Below, piece after piece: positions 45,464 through 55,904 of a DNA stretch of 64,000 bases. The notes beneath the pieces are model-generated. The model saw only the letters and a list, made by a program, of their open reading frames with translations, made no database searches and was not told where the DNA came from. The stretch comes from Podarcis raffonei (taxonomy: Eukaryota; Chordata; Lepidosauria; Squamata; Lacertidae). Positions within the stretch are counted from its first letter, which is position 1. Each line of letters starts with the position of its first letter. Location: assembly GCF_027172205.1 (NCBI RefSeq), contig NC_070614.1, positions 46,130,001-46,194,000 on the forward strand. The letters are read 5' to 3'. The position numbers and the translations under genes were made by a program.

Positions 45464-46483
45464 ATGCCTCTCCTTTGTGTTTTGGCTCTGCTCATCATCG
45501 TCTCAGCCTTAAGTAAGTGATCCATTTCCTCACCATTGGAAGAGGTCAACTTTGCTTCATGTCTCTTCAGGTGATCAAGGTTCTCCAAGTCAGATAGATA
45601 AGGGAGTCCATGGAAAGATTTGTGGATGATCTCCAGTAGATTGCCAAGTATTTTGACTCCCAATTATTTTAATGAAAGCAGCAACCAAAATGCCAAACTC
45701 CTGAGTTATGCTTCTGAAAAGAAGAAAGTTATCCAGGTATGGCACATGTCTGTGGAAGTACTGTGAGCTGCCTTCAGGTCTAGTACTCAAAAATAAATTC
45801 CTAGCCTCATAATTCATTAAGTCTAAGTGTATGTCTATGTGCATCAGGCTCCAATTAGTTGTCCTCAAGATTTTACTATGAATCAAAGTTGATCTTATAC
45901 ACCTGAAATCTGATCTCTTTTGTTCTCAGGTATATGTTTAAGCTCAATGTTGCCTGTGAATCTGTTGTTGTTTTCACTTGTGACATTTAAAGGCCCTTGG
46001 TGTTATTCTCATGCTATCCATGTGCCTTTGTGAAGGGTGTTGCTCAGGGAAGAGTGCACATAACACAACATTATTTTAAAAGTTGATCACAGACGCTAAG
46101 AGTCAAAGGAGCAGGAATGTTTTGTCGTTTCATCCATTTGTCCATCTAACGCCATCTCTTTCTGTCCTTATCTTTTGTACAGAGGGGAATGTTGGAGAGT
46201 CAGTGACCCAAACTGAAGGCACTGTGACCGTAACTGAAGGAGACCACATTGCTCTCAACTGCACCTACAAAACTTCTTACTCAGCCTTCCCATTCTGGTA
46301 CATTCAGCAACCCAGCCAACCTCCCAGGCTCTTCCTGAATGATTTTGGAGGGGACTCCTCTTCTACTGATGAGGTCAATCTAGGATTCAAAGCCAAGCAC
46401 GATAAAGAACAGAAGACTTTCAACATGGTGAAGATTGCCAGCCAGCTGAATGACTCTGCTGTCTATTTTTGTGCTTTTAGCGA
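45464..46483 (+). CDS. TRAV: TCR V gene V9 (TRAV-like)
   Basis: Leader exon 45464-45512 (MPLLCVLALLIIVSAL, phase 1, GTAAGT donor) and V exon 46183-46483 after TTTGTACAG, restoring KGNVGESVTQTEGTVTVTEG. Cys (LNCTYKT), Trp (FWYIQQPS) and Cys (DSAVYFCAFSD) are present. Same subfamily as V10 and V13 (FNM.K.ASQLNDSAVYFCA). Its 5' flank (45110-45460) closely matches that of V10. A degenerate CTCF-like ACACAAGGTGGAGA lies at 45184-45197. Open and probably functional. Confidence 0.93.
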
Positions 46484-46522
46484 CACAGTGGGCTGGGCTG
46501 GTAGAGAAGCAGAGCAAAAACT
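46484..46522 (+). other. 23-RSS of V9
   Basis: CACAGTG, 23 bp, GCAAAAACT (7/9). Confidence 0.92.
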
Positions 46523-46588
46523 TGCAAGGGGAAACGAGCAGTAGCTAGGCAGGAAGAGCTTTGTTGGGACTTCAATTGCACAGCCAAC

Positions 46589-46690
46589 TTGAAGACTGGG
46601 AAGGTTTCTCTTCAGGATGAAGCTGTATACTACTGTGCTCTGAGTCCTGCAGTGGTGCTTGACTGTATCATCTCACGCACAGGGAGGTGG
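46589..46690 (+). pseudogene. V relic: 3' end of a V7/V12-family gene
   Basis: VSLQDEAVYYCALSP matches the end of V12 (VSLQDEAVYYCALSG). The heptamer position reads TGCAGTG and no proper nonamer follows. The rest of the V exon and leader are missing. It lies about 67 bp after the V9 nonamer, and an L1 has inserted just downstream. Confidence 0.85.
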
Positions 46691-46758
46691 TGTTGGTGGT
46701 GGGGAGGAGGAGGAGAGCAGGATCTCCCTTCTGAAAGGAGAGATGGTGGGGCTCTCTC

Positions 46759-47428
46759 TTTGCATATATAATTTTTATTAGATTTCCTGTTTTACAATTT
46801 TAAATACTCATTTAAACATCCTTACAATATCAATGACTTCCCTTCTTCTCTTTCCATGGTTCATTTTACATACCATAAATCCCTGCATATTTTACATGAA
46901 TTAAACCGTTCAGTATTCCATTATTGCATCCATCAAAACTTATTTACACTGTTGAATTTATCTTAATGCTGCCAGCATTTTCAAGTGTACACGATTTCAC
47001 CCCATATATTTAATAAACATTTTCCAATCCTCTTTAAACGTATGCTTTTCTTGTTCTATATGTTAGGTCTGCAAGCTGTGCCTATTCCATCAGCTTAAGT
47101 TGTCATTCTTCTTTAGTTTGGACCTCGCTCATTTTCCATTTTTGGGTTAACAAATAACACGGGCCTCTTTAGTGGCATATATAAATAACCTTTTATGACA
47201 CCTGGAAATTTCCATCTGAATTATACCCAACAAAAAGGACTCTGTTTTTTTAGGAAGGTACTTTTAAACATTCCCCCCCCCCCCAATTCATTATGGATCA
47301 TTTCTCAATACTCAATACTAAAAAACATTCCCTCAACCTCCTTGCATCTCCAGCACTTATCTGATTCAGCCTTATACATCTTAACAAGCCTACTCGGAGT
47401 TAAATACCATCTGTAAATTGTTTTCAGC
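46759..47428 (-). mobile_element. L1 LINE 3' end, 5'-truncated
   Basis: The minus strand encodes the L1 ORF2 C-terminus (IYRWYLTPSRLVKMYKAESD, KCWRCKEVEG). The 15-bp target duplication TGGTGGGGCTCTCTC lies at 46744-46758 and 47429-47443. Confidence 0.88.
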
Positions 47429-47644
47429 TGGTGGGGCTCTCTCATGCCTGGACCTCCACTGATCAGTGAAGCTGAAGAGCTGTCCAGCAGTGCAAGGAGC
47501 TGTCCACATTCCCCTACAAGAAACCGTCTTGGGCAATATTGCAGTGGATCAGAGGGAAAACTGGGTGGACTAAAGGAATCATACATATAACACAGAATTG
47601 TGGAGTTGGAGGGAACCCTGAGGATCACCTAGTTCAACCTCCTG

Positions 47645-48373
47645 TGTCAGGCTTCAGGAAATCCAATCCCTCCCCCAGTGGCAGCCAAGAAGCAGATAGA
47701 CAATAAAAGTTCTTACCAAAAATTTAATTTATTCAATTTTCACAGGGAGAGACAAAGGAATGCAGTTTCCCCTAAATAATGGCATTGCTCTAAGTAAAGT
47801 CCCACCCCCTACGTCTCTCCTATTCTACGTCACCCTTACGTCAGCTCATCTGAGCTTTCTGCCTCTGAGCTCTCTTTTTTACTACCCTCAATGCTCATGT
47901 GGTCCTGGGAGGGGAGAGGATCAGGAATGCTTTCCAAAGACACAGAGTCTGTCAGCTGTCTCTCCCTGGTGGTCCTTTTTCCTGCTGTTCCTCTTCCAAT
48001 ATTTCCCAGCTTCTCCCCTCGGCTCCAATACTTTGGCCACCTCATGAGAAGAGAAGACTCCCTGGAAAAGAGCCTGATGTTGGGAAAGATTGAGGGCAGA
48101 AGGAGAAGGGGATGACAGAGGACAAGATGGTTGGACAGTGTTCTCGAAGCTACCAGCATGAGTTTGACCAAACTGCGGGAGGCAGTGGAAGACAGGAGTG
48201 CCTGTCGTGCTCTGGTCCATGGGGTCATGAAGAGTCGGACATGACTAAATGACTAAACAACAACAACCCCTCTGCAGCCTCTGAACTATGCCCTTCTGCA
48301 AACCACTGTTCTAAATCAATACTGTCCTCCTGTTCTCGGGAAGCTTCATTCCTCCTCAGTCCAGCCCCTGACA
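47645..48373 (-). mobile_element. Solo LTR, unnamed family (TGTCAGG...CCTGACA), host of a Bov-B
   Basis: Ends TGTCAGG and CCTGACA; CCTG borders each side, matching 4 of 5 bases of a target duplication. Its reverse complement matches 50678-51207 in order (GGAAAGCATTCC, AGAGCTCAGAGGCAG, CAATGCCATTAT, poly-A region). A Bov-B piece has inserted at 48021. No internal coding part seen; old. Confidence 0.7.
48021..48266 (+). mobile_element. Bov-B LINE 3' end, 5'-truncated
   Basis: CTCCAATACTTTGGCCACCT to AACAACAA is the Bov-B ORF2 C-terminus and 3' end. CCCCTC occurs at both edges (48015-48020, 48267-48272). One frameshift-level difference from the longer copies near 48110. Confidence 0.85.
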
Positions 48374-48475
48374 CCCTGCAATGCAACTGTCCTGTATGGG
48401 GATCGAACCTGCAACCTTGGCATCATCAGCGCCATGCTTTAGCCAACTGAGCTATCCAGGACACTCCTCTTACCC

Positions 48476-48859
48476 TTGCTAAAGTCAGCTACATTCCAGC
48501 AGAGTTTTAGTGTTTTATGTCCTTTTCCCCCTTTTACTTCTTTTTAATTGTATACCAATCACCCCCCTTAGGGTCATTTGGTGCAGGTCAGGTCAGAAAT
48601 CTTATGAATAAGTACATTAATGATGGGACAATCTAGTGAACAAACACATGTGAAATTGATAAAGAACATAGACTTATCTATTCATCACTAAGAAAATCCT
48701 GCAACACAAGGCTGTAAGAAGGAAATTTCAGACTTGATTAAATAGAGGGAAAACTGGTTTTTTATCCTTTGGGTGATGGACTGGAAAGCTTCAACTTGGA
48801 GTCCCATACTGTATATTTCGTTAAGTGTTCTAGGTCTTGAAGCTGTCATGTGGCTTTCA
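48476..48859. other. Intergenic DNA 5' of V10
   Basis: No recognised element until the V10 promoter homology begins near 48840. Confidence 0.5.
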
Positions 48860-49143
48860 AACAGAAGATGGCAATATCGAGCAACCTCTACTCATACCAC
48901 TTCTTATAAAATATTGAGATATTGAGTTCCCATGCAATAGCACACATTGGTACCTGGACCACAAACCACATCCTGTTTTTTTATCTTAAGTTGCTTTTTT
49001 GACATTACTTACCAAGAGGAAGGAGTCACCCACATTTCATCAAATCATTTCATGCAGCTGTATCTGTGGAGCCAAGCCCATAAACTGCTCACAACTAGCA
49101 TCAGAGTCCTTACCAATTTCTTGCTGTTTCTTGATCCAGGAAA

Positions 49144-49655
49144 ATGTCCCTCCTTTGTGCCTTGGTTTTGCTCATCATCATCTCAGCCTTAAGTAAGTGA
49201 TCCATTTCCCCATCATTGGATTAGAACTCCCCCCCCCCTTTCATGTATCCTCAGGTGATCAAGATTCTCCAAGTCAGGTAGATAAGGGAATCTATGGGCT
49301 TTGCTCCATCCATCTCTCCATCTAACACAATCTCTTCTGCCATTATCTTCTTTACAGAAGGGAGTTTTGGACAGATAGTAACCCAGAAAGAAAGAACCAT
49401 GATCGTCAACCAAGGAGCAAGAATCTCTCTTGATTGTGTTTATGACAAAAATGTCTACTATCTTTTCTGGTACATTCAGCCTCCTGGAAAACCTCCAAGG
49501 ATCTTTTTGACTGATTTGGGAGATGGCACCAGCTCTGGCGAGGGACGCAGTCACAACTTCCAAGCCAAGCATGATAAAAACAAGAAGAGCTTCAACATGG
49601 AGAAATCTGCCAGCCAGCTGAATGACTCTGCTGTCTATTTCTGTGCTGGGAGTGA
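49144..49655 (+). CDS. TRAV: TCR V gene V10 (TRAV-like)
   Basis: Leader exon 49144-49192 (MSLLCALVLLIIISAL, phase 1, GTAAGT donor) and V exon 49358-49655 after CTTTACAG, restoring KGSFGQIVTQKERTMIVNQG. Cys (LDCVYDK), Trp (FWYIQPPG) and Cys (DSAVYFCAGSD) are present. Intron only 165 bp, against 670 bp in its close relative V9. 5' flank 48840-49140 matches that of V9, with a degenerate CTCF-like site (CAGAAGATGGCAA) near 48862. Open and probably functional. Confidence 0.93.
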
Positions 49656-49694
49656 CACAGTGAAGTCAGTTGGTGGATAAGCAGAGCAAAAACT
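49656..49694 (+). other. 23-RSS of V10
   Basis: CACAGTG, 23 bp, GCAAAAACT (7/9). Confidence 0.92.
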
Positions 49695-50056
49695 TTCAAG
49701 GGGAAATGAGCCCAGATCTGCATGACGACTGATGACCTTTGTAGCAACTTTGTAGCAACCACACATATCTGGGAGTAGGGATGGAAGGGGGGGAATTATT
49801 TACATCTACAGGCTAACCTACTTATTCACACTTTCCAAAACAGTGCAAGAACTGAAACACAGCCACCCTTCCAAATTCAAGCCGATCCAAATTTTGCAAA
49901 AGTAATTTTCCAGCCAAGTAATGTACTGTATACATAAATGCATCTACTGAGATAAAGTGCACCTAAAAATGCAAATATTAGTTGAAATGACATACCAATG
50001 TGCATGTATCAGGGGTCCCCCCCCCATTTTTGCAAATTTTCTAAAAATGCATACAG
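49695..50056. other. Intergenic DNA, nothing recognised
   Basis: AT-rich, with a C run near 50019. No feature. Confidence 0.5.
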
Positions 50057-50096
50057 ATAAGTTTAGATATCTCTGCTAATGTCTCTATGATGTGAT

Positions 50097-50597
50097 GTGA
50101 TGATGATGATGATGATGAGGCAGAGACATCACCTTGCCGACAAAGGTCTGTATAGCTAAAGCTATGGTTTTCCCAGTAGTGATGTATGGAAGTGAGAGCT
50201 GGACCATAAAGAAGGCTGATCGCTGAAGAATTGGTGCTTTTGAATTATGGTGCTGGAGGAGACTCTTGAGAGTCCCATGGACTGCAAGAAGATCAAACCT
50301 ATCCATTCTTAAGGAAATCAGCCCTGAGTGCTCACTGGAAGGACAGATCCTGAAGCGGAGGCTCCAATACTTTGGCCACCTCATGAGAAGAGAAGACTCC
50401 CTGGAAAAGACCCTGATGTTGGGAAAGATGGAGGGCACAAGGAGAAGGGGACAACAGAAGACGAGATGGTTGGACAGTGTTCTTGAAGCTACCAGCATGA
50501 GTTTGACCAAACTGTGGGAGGCAGTGGAAGACAGGAGTGCCTGGCGTGCTCTGGTCCATGGGGTCACGAAGAGTCGGACACAACTAAACAACAACAA
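50097..50597 (+). mobile_element. Bov-B LINE 3' end, 5'-truncated
   Basis: Plus-strand Bov-B ORF2 C-terminus (VMYGSESWTIKKADR, then a stop, then LRVPWTARRSNLSILKEISP, LQYFGHLMRREDSLEKTLM). A stop codon interrupts the frame near 50223. AAGTTTAGATAT occurs near 50057 and again at the 3' junction, a likely target duplication, with a (GAT)n run at the 5' side. Confidence 0.85.
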
Positions 50598-50677
50598 AGT
50601 TTAGATATTAGGATAGATTTATGTTGAAATGCTGACAAGTTTTCAAGAAGGCATTTGAAAAACAATTTGCAAACTGG

Positions 50678-51207
50678 TGTCAGGGACTGGGCAGATGAGG
50701 AATGGTGCAAACTGCCTCCCCAGCTTGACCCTTCCAGGGAGGAAGGAGAGGAAGACAGTTCAGAAATACAACAGGGGTTTGAGGGAGTTCGCAGCTCAGA
50801 GGCAGATGAGGGGGAAAGTTGGGAAGTAATGGGAGAGGAGGAGGAGGAAGAGGAAGCACCGGGAGGTGACAGCTGATGGACACAGTGTCTTTAGAAAGCA
50901 TTCCAGACCCCCCTCTCCCAGAACCCAGCAAGCCTTGAAAGTAGGAGAGCAAAGAGCTCAAAGACAGAGGGCACTTCTCATCACCCGTAGGAGAGATGAT
51001 GTGATTGATGAATGAGGAAGTGGGAGAGATGGGGGGTGAGAGTGGAGATTCACTCGGGCCAATGCCATTATCCAAGAGGCAGAGTTCTATATCCTTTCTC
51101 TGTAAATACTGAATAAAAAGTGGATGGTAAAAAACATTTCCTTGTCTTTGTACATTGCTGGGAAACTGGTCAGGAGTTGCTGGCAGCAGCCAGATGTGGA
51201 AATGTCA
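50678..51207 (+). mobile_element. LTR of the same unnamed family as 47645-48373
   Basis: Starts TGTCAGGGACTGG, contains the shared blocks and a poly-A region (ACTGAATAAAAAGTGG) near 51109, and ends near AATGTCA. The boundary on the right is less sure. The following about 150 bp have no other match. Broken or solo; old. Confidence 0.6.
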
Positions 51208-51365
51208 GGAAGAGAACTTACAACTGGAGAATTGGATAACTGGGAGAAATTAAAATGGACAGATTCACCCATTCCTTCCTGGGAACAAGACCACTGAACT
51301 ACGGCACCAGGCAACAAAAACACCTCTCTCCTCTTCAGTGGGGCAGTGTCTCTTGAGACAGACAT

Positions 51366-51806
51366 GTTATTATTGTTGTTTAGTCGTTTAGTCATGTCCG
51401 ACTGTTCATGATCCCCTGGACCAGAGCATGCCAGGCACTCCTGTCTTCCACTGCCTCCCGCAGTTTAGTCGAACTCATGCTGGTAGCTTCGAGAACACTG
51501 TCCAACCATCTTGTCCTCTGTCGTCCCCTTCTCCTTGTGCCCTCAATCTTTCCCAACATCAGGGTCTTTTCCAGGGAGTCTTCTCTTCTCATGAGGTGGC
51601 CAAAGTATTGGAGCCTCAGCTTCTCGATCAGTCCTTCTAGTGAGCACTCAGGGCTGATTTCCTTCAGAATGGATAGGTCTGATCTTCTTGCAGTCCATGG
51701 GACTCTCAAGAGTCTCCTCCAGCACCATAATTCAAAAGCATCAATTCTTTGGCGATCAGCCTTCTGTATGGTCCAGCTCTCACTTCCATACATCACTACT
51801 GGGAAA
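51366..51806 (-). mobile_element. Bov-B LINE 3' end, 5'-truncated
   Basis: The minus strand is open from FPVVMYGSESWTIQKADRQR to WHALVQGIMNSRT. An 11-bp target duplication GAGACAGACAT lies at 51355-51365 and 51807-51817. Confidence 0.9.
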
Positions 51807-52086
51807 GAGACAGACATATGTCAACTAAAAAAGCAGAAGGTGGCACCTATCCCCTGCCACTCCATCTTCAAGGGAGCGGACTGGACTGGAGGGCAGTTGT
51901 GAGCAAGCAAAATGGCATTAATCTTCCATTTCTCCTGATCTTTGACCTGAGGCAAAGGGCTCACCTTGTCCAATGGGAGGGCTGGCCCTGAATTTTTTGT
52001 TTTTATTTTGTTTTCAATGTGGAAAGCAGATGTGCCTTGTATGTGTCACCTCCTACTGAACAGTTTTCATGGTTTTACAATTCTGT

Positions 52087-52250
52087 CCACAAGAGGGCAA
52101 CCCAGACCTAATTTACCTCTTTATTCAAACCCTCTGACTGAAGGCAATGAATGAGTGTCGTAAATGGGCAAGAAGCAGGTAGGACAGGCCACAGAACAAG
52201 GTTGCCTCACCTGTGATCTATTTTGAACACATGAAAGAAGGGGACATAAA
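52087..52250 (+). pseudogene. Probable orphan V promoter of the V7/V12 family, with CTCF-like motif
   Basis: CCACAAGAGGGCAA at 52087-52100 fits the CTCF core. The next 160 bp resemble the 5' flank of V12 (57190-57360) in order: CAACCCAGA, GGCAATGAATGAG, CAGGCCACAGA, TTGCCTCACC. No V12-like leader follows; the next leader is V11, 0.75 kb on and of a different family. It may be a remnant, or may now serve V11. Confidence 0.5.
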
Positions 52251-52482
52251 GCAGTTTCATCACTTGGAGGGGCTTCCTTTGGCCCACGTGCCCATCACCC
52301 AGTGTCAGAGTCCATGACAGCCTATAACAGGCTAGGCAGCCCCGAGCTTGAGACATATCCTAACTCTTAATTCCATAGAATGGGGAAACCTGCAACCATT
52401 CTATTGTTGCTGGACTCCAGCTCCCATCGTCCATTACCATTGGTCTATGATGGATGGGGCAGATGGAATTTGAAACCTAGCA

Positions 52483-52632
52483 GCTGGGATAGTTCAGTCA
52501 GCAGAGTATGGGACTCTTAATCTCAGGGTTGTGGGTTTGAGCCCCACCTTGGGCAAAAGATTTCTGTGTTGCAGGGTGTTGGATGAGAAGACTCGCATGG
52601 TCTCTTCCAACTCTACAATTCTATCATTCTAT
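52483..52632 (+). mobile_element. tRNA-Lys-derived SINE with CR1-like tail
   Basis: TAGTTCAGTCAGCAGAGTAT, GGGACTCTTAATCTCAGGG (anticodon arm CTT) and GGTTTGAGCCCCA match tRNA-Lys, followed by a CR1 3' tail (TTCCAACTCTACAATTCTAT). Confidence 0.85.
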
Positions 52633-53002
52633 TATGAACATTTGGATAATCCATGTCGCTATCCCAGCCATAAAATATTCTTTTTAAAAAATGTGCTAAC
52701 AGAACAGAAAACGATTGTTGCAGCCTAAAGAATCTTTCCTTCTTCTTCTTTTTTCTTTTGCATAACCAAGCTCAATATTTTTCTCCCCACTGGAAAGCAC
52801 AAGAGATTAGTGTTTTCTCAAAGAAGACACAAGCTGTGGTTTCTCTGACAGTCTTAAGATAACCACAAACTCTCTACTTCTGACTTGCACTCAGAAGAGA
52901 GGGAACAGCAGCATAGTTGAGCTGTAGGATCTGGGAGCTTCTGTTTCTCTTCTGCATTACAGAGCCCTCTGAAAGGAGGACCACACTCCACCGGAAGCAT
53001 CC

Positions 53003-53940
53003 ATGACCTTCATTGTGGTCTCAAGAGCCTGGCTAGCAAAGTGGAAGCATCTGCTTGGACTGCTACTACTATGTAAGTGAGGAATTCCTTAGAAAATTAT
53101 TCCTTAGAAAATCAACACCCCAGCTGCTCACCCTTATGCTCTCATCCATTGCCGCATACTCACATTCCCTTAATCTGCTGGTTAATAAATACCCATACTA
53201 ATAGGAGTAGTGCCATTGTAATTAATGGTAAGATGATGAGTAGCTCCAGTAGTTCTGCCTTAGTTTTTACATAACCAACACTACCACAACTGCAAATAGT
53301 GTTAGGCTTGCAACAGAACTTTTCCAGATGCCACAATTACTATTTCTAGGGGCATGACGACTAGTTACTATTAGTTGCAGCAATTAGTATTAGCATTGCT
53401 ATTAATTAATCCAAATCAGGGGAGGCCATACAAGCCTTCATGAAGTGAAGGAATGAAAATCAAGGAGGAGAAAGGGAAGAAATAAAGGAAGGGTAAATGA
53501 GAGGTGAACCATGTTCACAATGGATGAGTGAAAGGGGGCTACAGGAGGTGTGTGTGTGAAGGCTTGAGAAAGAAAACAGGAAAGAAGGAAAGGTGGAACA
53601 GGGAGAGAAGTGGAAGAACAGAAAGATTAGTCATGGAATGATGGTGATTTCTTCCAGGCAGAGCAACCTTTGGAGATATTTCCCAGCCTCCAGAAGTCTC
53701 CGTCCCCTTAGGAGGAACAGCGCAGATCTTCTGTAACCACGGAATATCTTCTTACAATGGGCTCTTTTGGTACAAACAGAGTCAGGACAAGGCTCCTCAC
53801 TCAATCATCAGTGGCTTATATACGAAGGAACAAGAACAACGTTGGGTGATGGACATTGACAAAACCAGCACCTCTACAAATCTCTCCATCAGCGAGGTGG
53901 AGATGGGAGATGCTGGCGTCTACTACTGTGCAGTGATAGA
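53003..53940 (+). CDS. TRAV: TCR V gene V11 (TRAV-like)
   Basis: Leader exon 53003-53072 (MTFIVVSRAWLAKWKH, core LLGLLLL, phase 1, GTAAGT donor) and V exon 53658-53940 after CTTCCAG, restoring CRATFGDISQPPEVSVPLGG. Cys (IFCNHGI), Trp (FWYKQSQD) and Cys (GDAGVYYCAVID) are present. No close relative in the window. Its first half lacks in-frame start codons, so it is easily missed by ORF scans, but it is open throughout. Confidence 0.92.
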
Positions 53941-53979
53941 CACAGTGTTGAGAAACACAAGGGAAGCTGAACAGAAACT
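53941..53979 (+). other. 23-RSS of V11
   Basis: CACAGTG, 23 bp, ACAGAAACT (7/9). Confidence 0.92.
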
Positions 53980-54093
53980 TGCAGAGGGAGGGGCTCTTCA
54001 GTCCTCTTCTCTGAGCTGGGGTGAATGCCATTTTGCCTGATACACACATTTTTGTAAAGCGATTTCCCCCAATATAATTATGTATTTCTAAGT

Positions 54094-54257
54094 CACAGAA
54101 TCATAGAGCTAGAGTTGGAAAGGACCCTCAAAGGATCACCCAGTTCACCCCACTGCAATGCAGGGATCACAGCTAAATAATCCCTAAGAGATGGCCATCC
54201 AAATTCTGCTTGAAAACCTCCAGGGAAGGAGAGTCCATCACCTTCCAAGGCAATGTC
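54094..54257 (-). mobile_element. CR1 LINE 3' end fragment
   Basis: GAGTTGGAAAGGACCCTCAA and GAGATGGCCATCCAAATTCT are reversed CR1 3' sequence. Confidence 0.8.
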
Positions 54258-54617
54258 GTTTGCATTAAGATGCGTCTGTTTATACACTTTACCCCAATAT
54301 ATGCATTTTTGTACATGTTACACAGTTGGAGACATCCATTTCAAAACTCAGCGAAATGTGAATTTCGGAGGGTGGCTGTGTTTTGGTTCACTTGGCAAGG
54401 TGTGCCTTGAAAGCTGAGGTGAATCAAATTTCTCCCTATTCCTAATTAGAGGTGAGCTTCATAGTGGAGTTTTCTGAAGCCCACTTAAGGGGCAATCCGA
54501 AGCCTCTTCAGCTGAGTCACATGACCTGGCAACACGGACCTATGGTCAGGTTTAGGATCTGCCTTAATTCCTCCCTTTCTGGTCCAGTATGGTTTCAAAT
54601 TGGATGGGGACCATGTG

Positions 54618-54690
54618 TTGAGATTCCTGCATTGCAGAGGGTTGGACTAGATAACATTTGGGGTTCATTACAACTCTAGAGTTCTATAAT
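54618..54690 (+). mobile_element. CR1-like 3' tail fragment
   Basis: GAGATTCCTGCATTGCAGAG and GTTGGACTAGATAACATTTG. The DNA up to 55021 holds nothing else recognised. Confidence 0.6.
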
Positions 54691-55021
54691 TAAAAAGAAC
54701 TGATCCAACCATTTAAAATTAACAGGGAAAGAGATTGAAACACATCAACATCTACACATCTGGATAGCGATTGCTACCGGAATTTATAAAACAGAAGTGA
54801 ACTTTAATCTCTCCCAACATATAAGCACATATAAAAACATGAATGGAATTATGCAGTCATTAGAATCACAAAAGCAACAACGGTAACATTTACGCTAAAG
54901 ACCAGGTGCATTTCAATTCACCAGGAGTCTTCCTTGGTGATCAATGAATATACAAATCACAGTGTTGTCACCAGAAGCAAATCATTTGCGTGATCTATAC
55001 TGATATGATGAGCTGAGATGT

Positions 55022-55157
55022 CAGGGGTGCCAACTTAAATAAAAAAAGGGTTGAAGCAGGTAAGTCTAATCAATCACATGATTTGGTACACACACCCATC
55101 AACTTAGCAGGCAGCCCCATCAATTTAGGGGTGTGTGTGCGAAGGGACCTATGTGAC
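55022..55157. repeat. Interspersed repeat (unnamed family B)
   Basis: Second copy of the repeat at 4841-4998. Confidence 0.55.
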
Positions 55158-55528
55158 ATGTAAAAGATGCAATTTATCATAATTCATAATAAAAACATAT
55201 TTCAGACAAAGCTAAAAACCTTAGTAGGGAAATATATTTACGAAACTCATCAATCATTGTATAGAATTATTGTGTGCATGTCCACATGGTAAGTCTGGAG
55301 CACTTTTCTAATGCTCAGTCTGCAAATATAGATGATGTCAAATTCAAACAAATTGAATTTTAAAGTACAGGCTTCTGCTCCTCCTTATTTTATTCCCACA
55401 ACCACCCTGTGAGGTCGGTTAATCTGACGGAGGCAATGAATGAGCCAAGGGTATCTGCTTGATGAGACTGGATGTATAAACAGACTGACTTCTGGTTTGA
55501 ATGCAGTTTACTTGGGTTCATGAGGGCT

Positions 55529-55770
55529 TCAAGTTACAAGAAAGGAGATTCCGACTAAACATTTGGAAAACGTTCTGACGATCAGAGCTGTTCCTCAGTG
55601 GAACAGACTCCCCTGAGAGGTGATGGACTCTTCTTCCTTGGAGGTTTTTAAGGAAAGGTTGGGTGGCCATCTGACATGGATGTTCTAACTGAGATTCCTG
55701 CATTGCAGAGGGTTGGACTAGATGGCCCTTGGGTCCCTTCCAAGTCTAACATTCTGTGATTCTATGATTT
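55529..55770 (+). mobile_element. CR1 LINE 3' end
   Basis: AAGAAAGGAGATTCCGACTA to ATTCTGTGATTCTATGATT, with the standard CR1 3' UTR between. 5'-truncated. Confidence 0.85.
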
Positions 55771-55904
55771 ACATAACCAATTTATAGCACCACTGTCAAA
55801 CCCATTCACAGATTCTGGCTCCCAACTTAGAAACCTGCTATGGTAGCTCAATGAAAGAGATGCCTTCACAAATAAGTCTCACCACCTTAAAAAGACACAC
55901 AAAA

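Larger units (their letters stand above)
47588..48475 (-). mobile_element. tRNA-Ile-derived SINE split by an LTR
   Basis: Tail part 47588-47644 (CR1-like, GTTGGAGGGAACCCTGAGGA) and head part 48374-48475 (reversed tRNA-Ile-like: GGATCGAACCTGCAACCTTG, AACTGAGCTATCC) form one element, interrupted by the LTR below. Confidence 0.75.

Noticed and set aside
52483-52560. Possible tRNA-Lys gene (also tRNA-Ile-like at 48374-48475 and 23105-23203, tRNA-Ala-like at 2415)
   Set aside because: The arms are mismatched and the heads continue into SINE tails; they are SINE heads, not tRNA genes.
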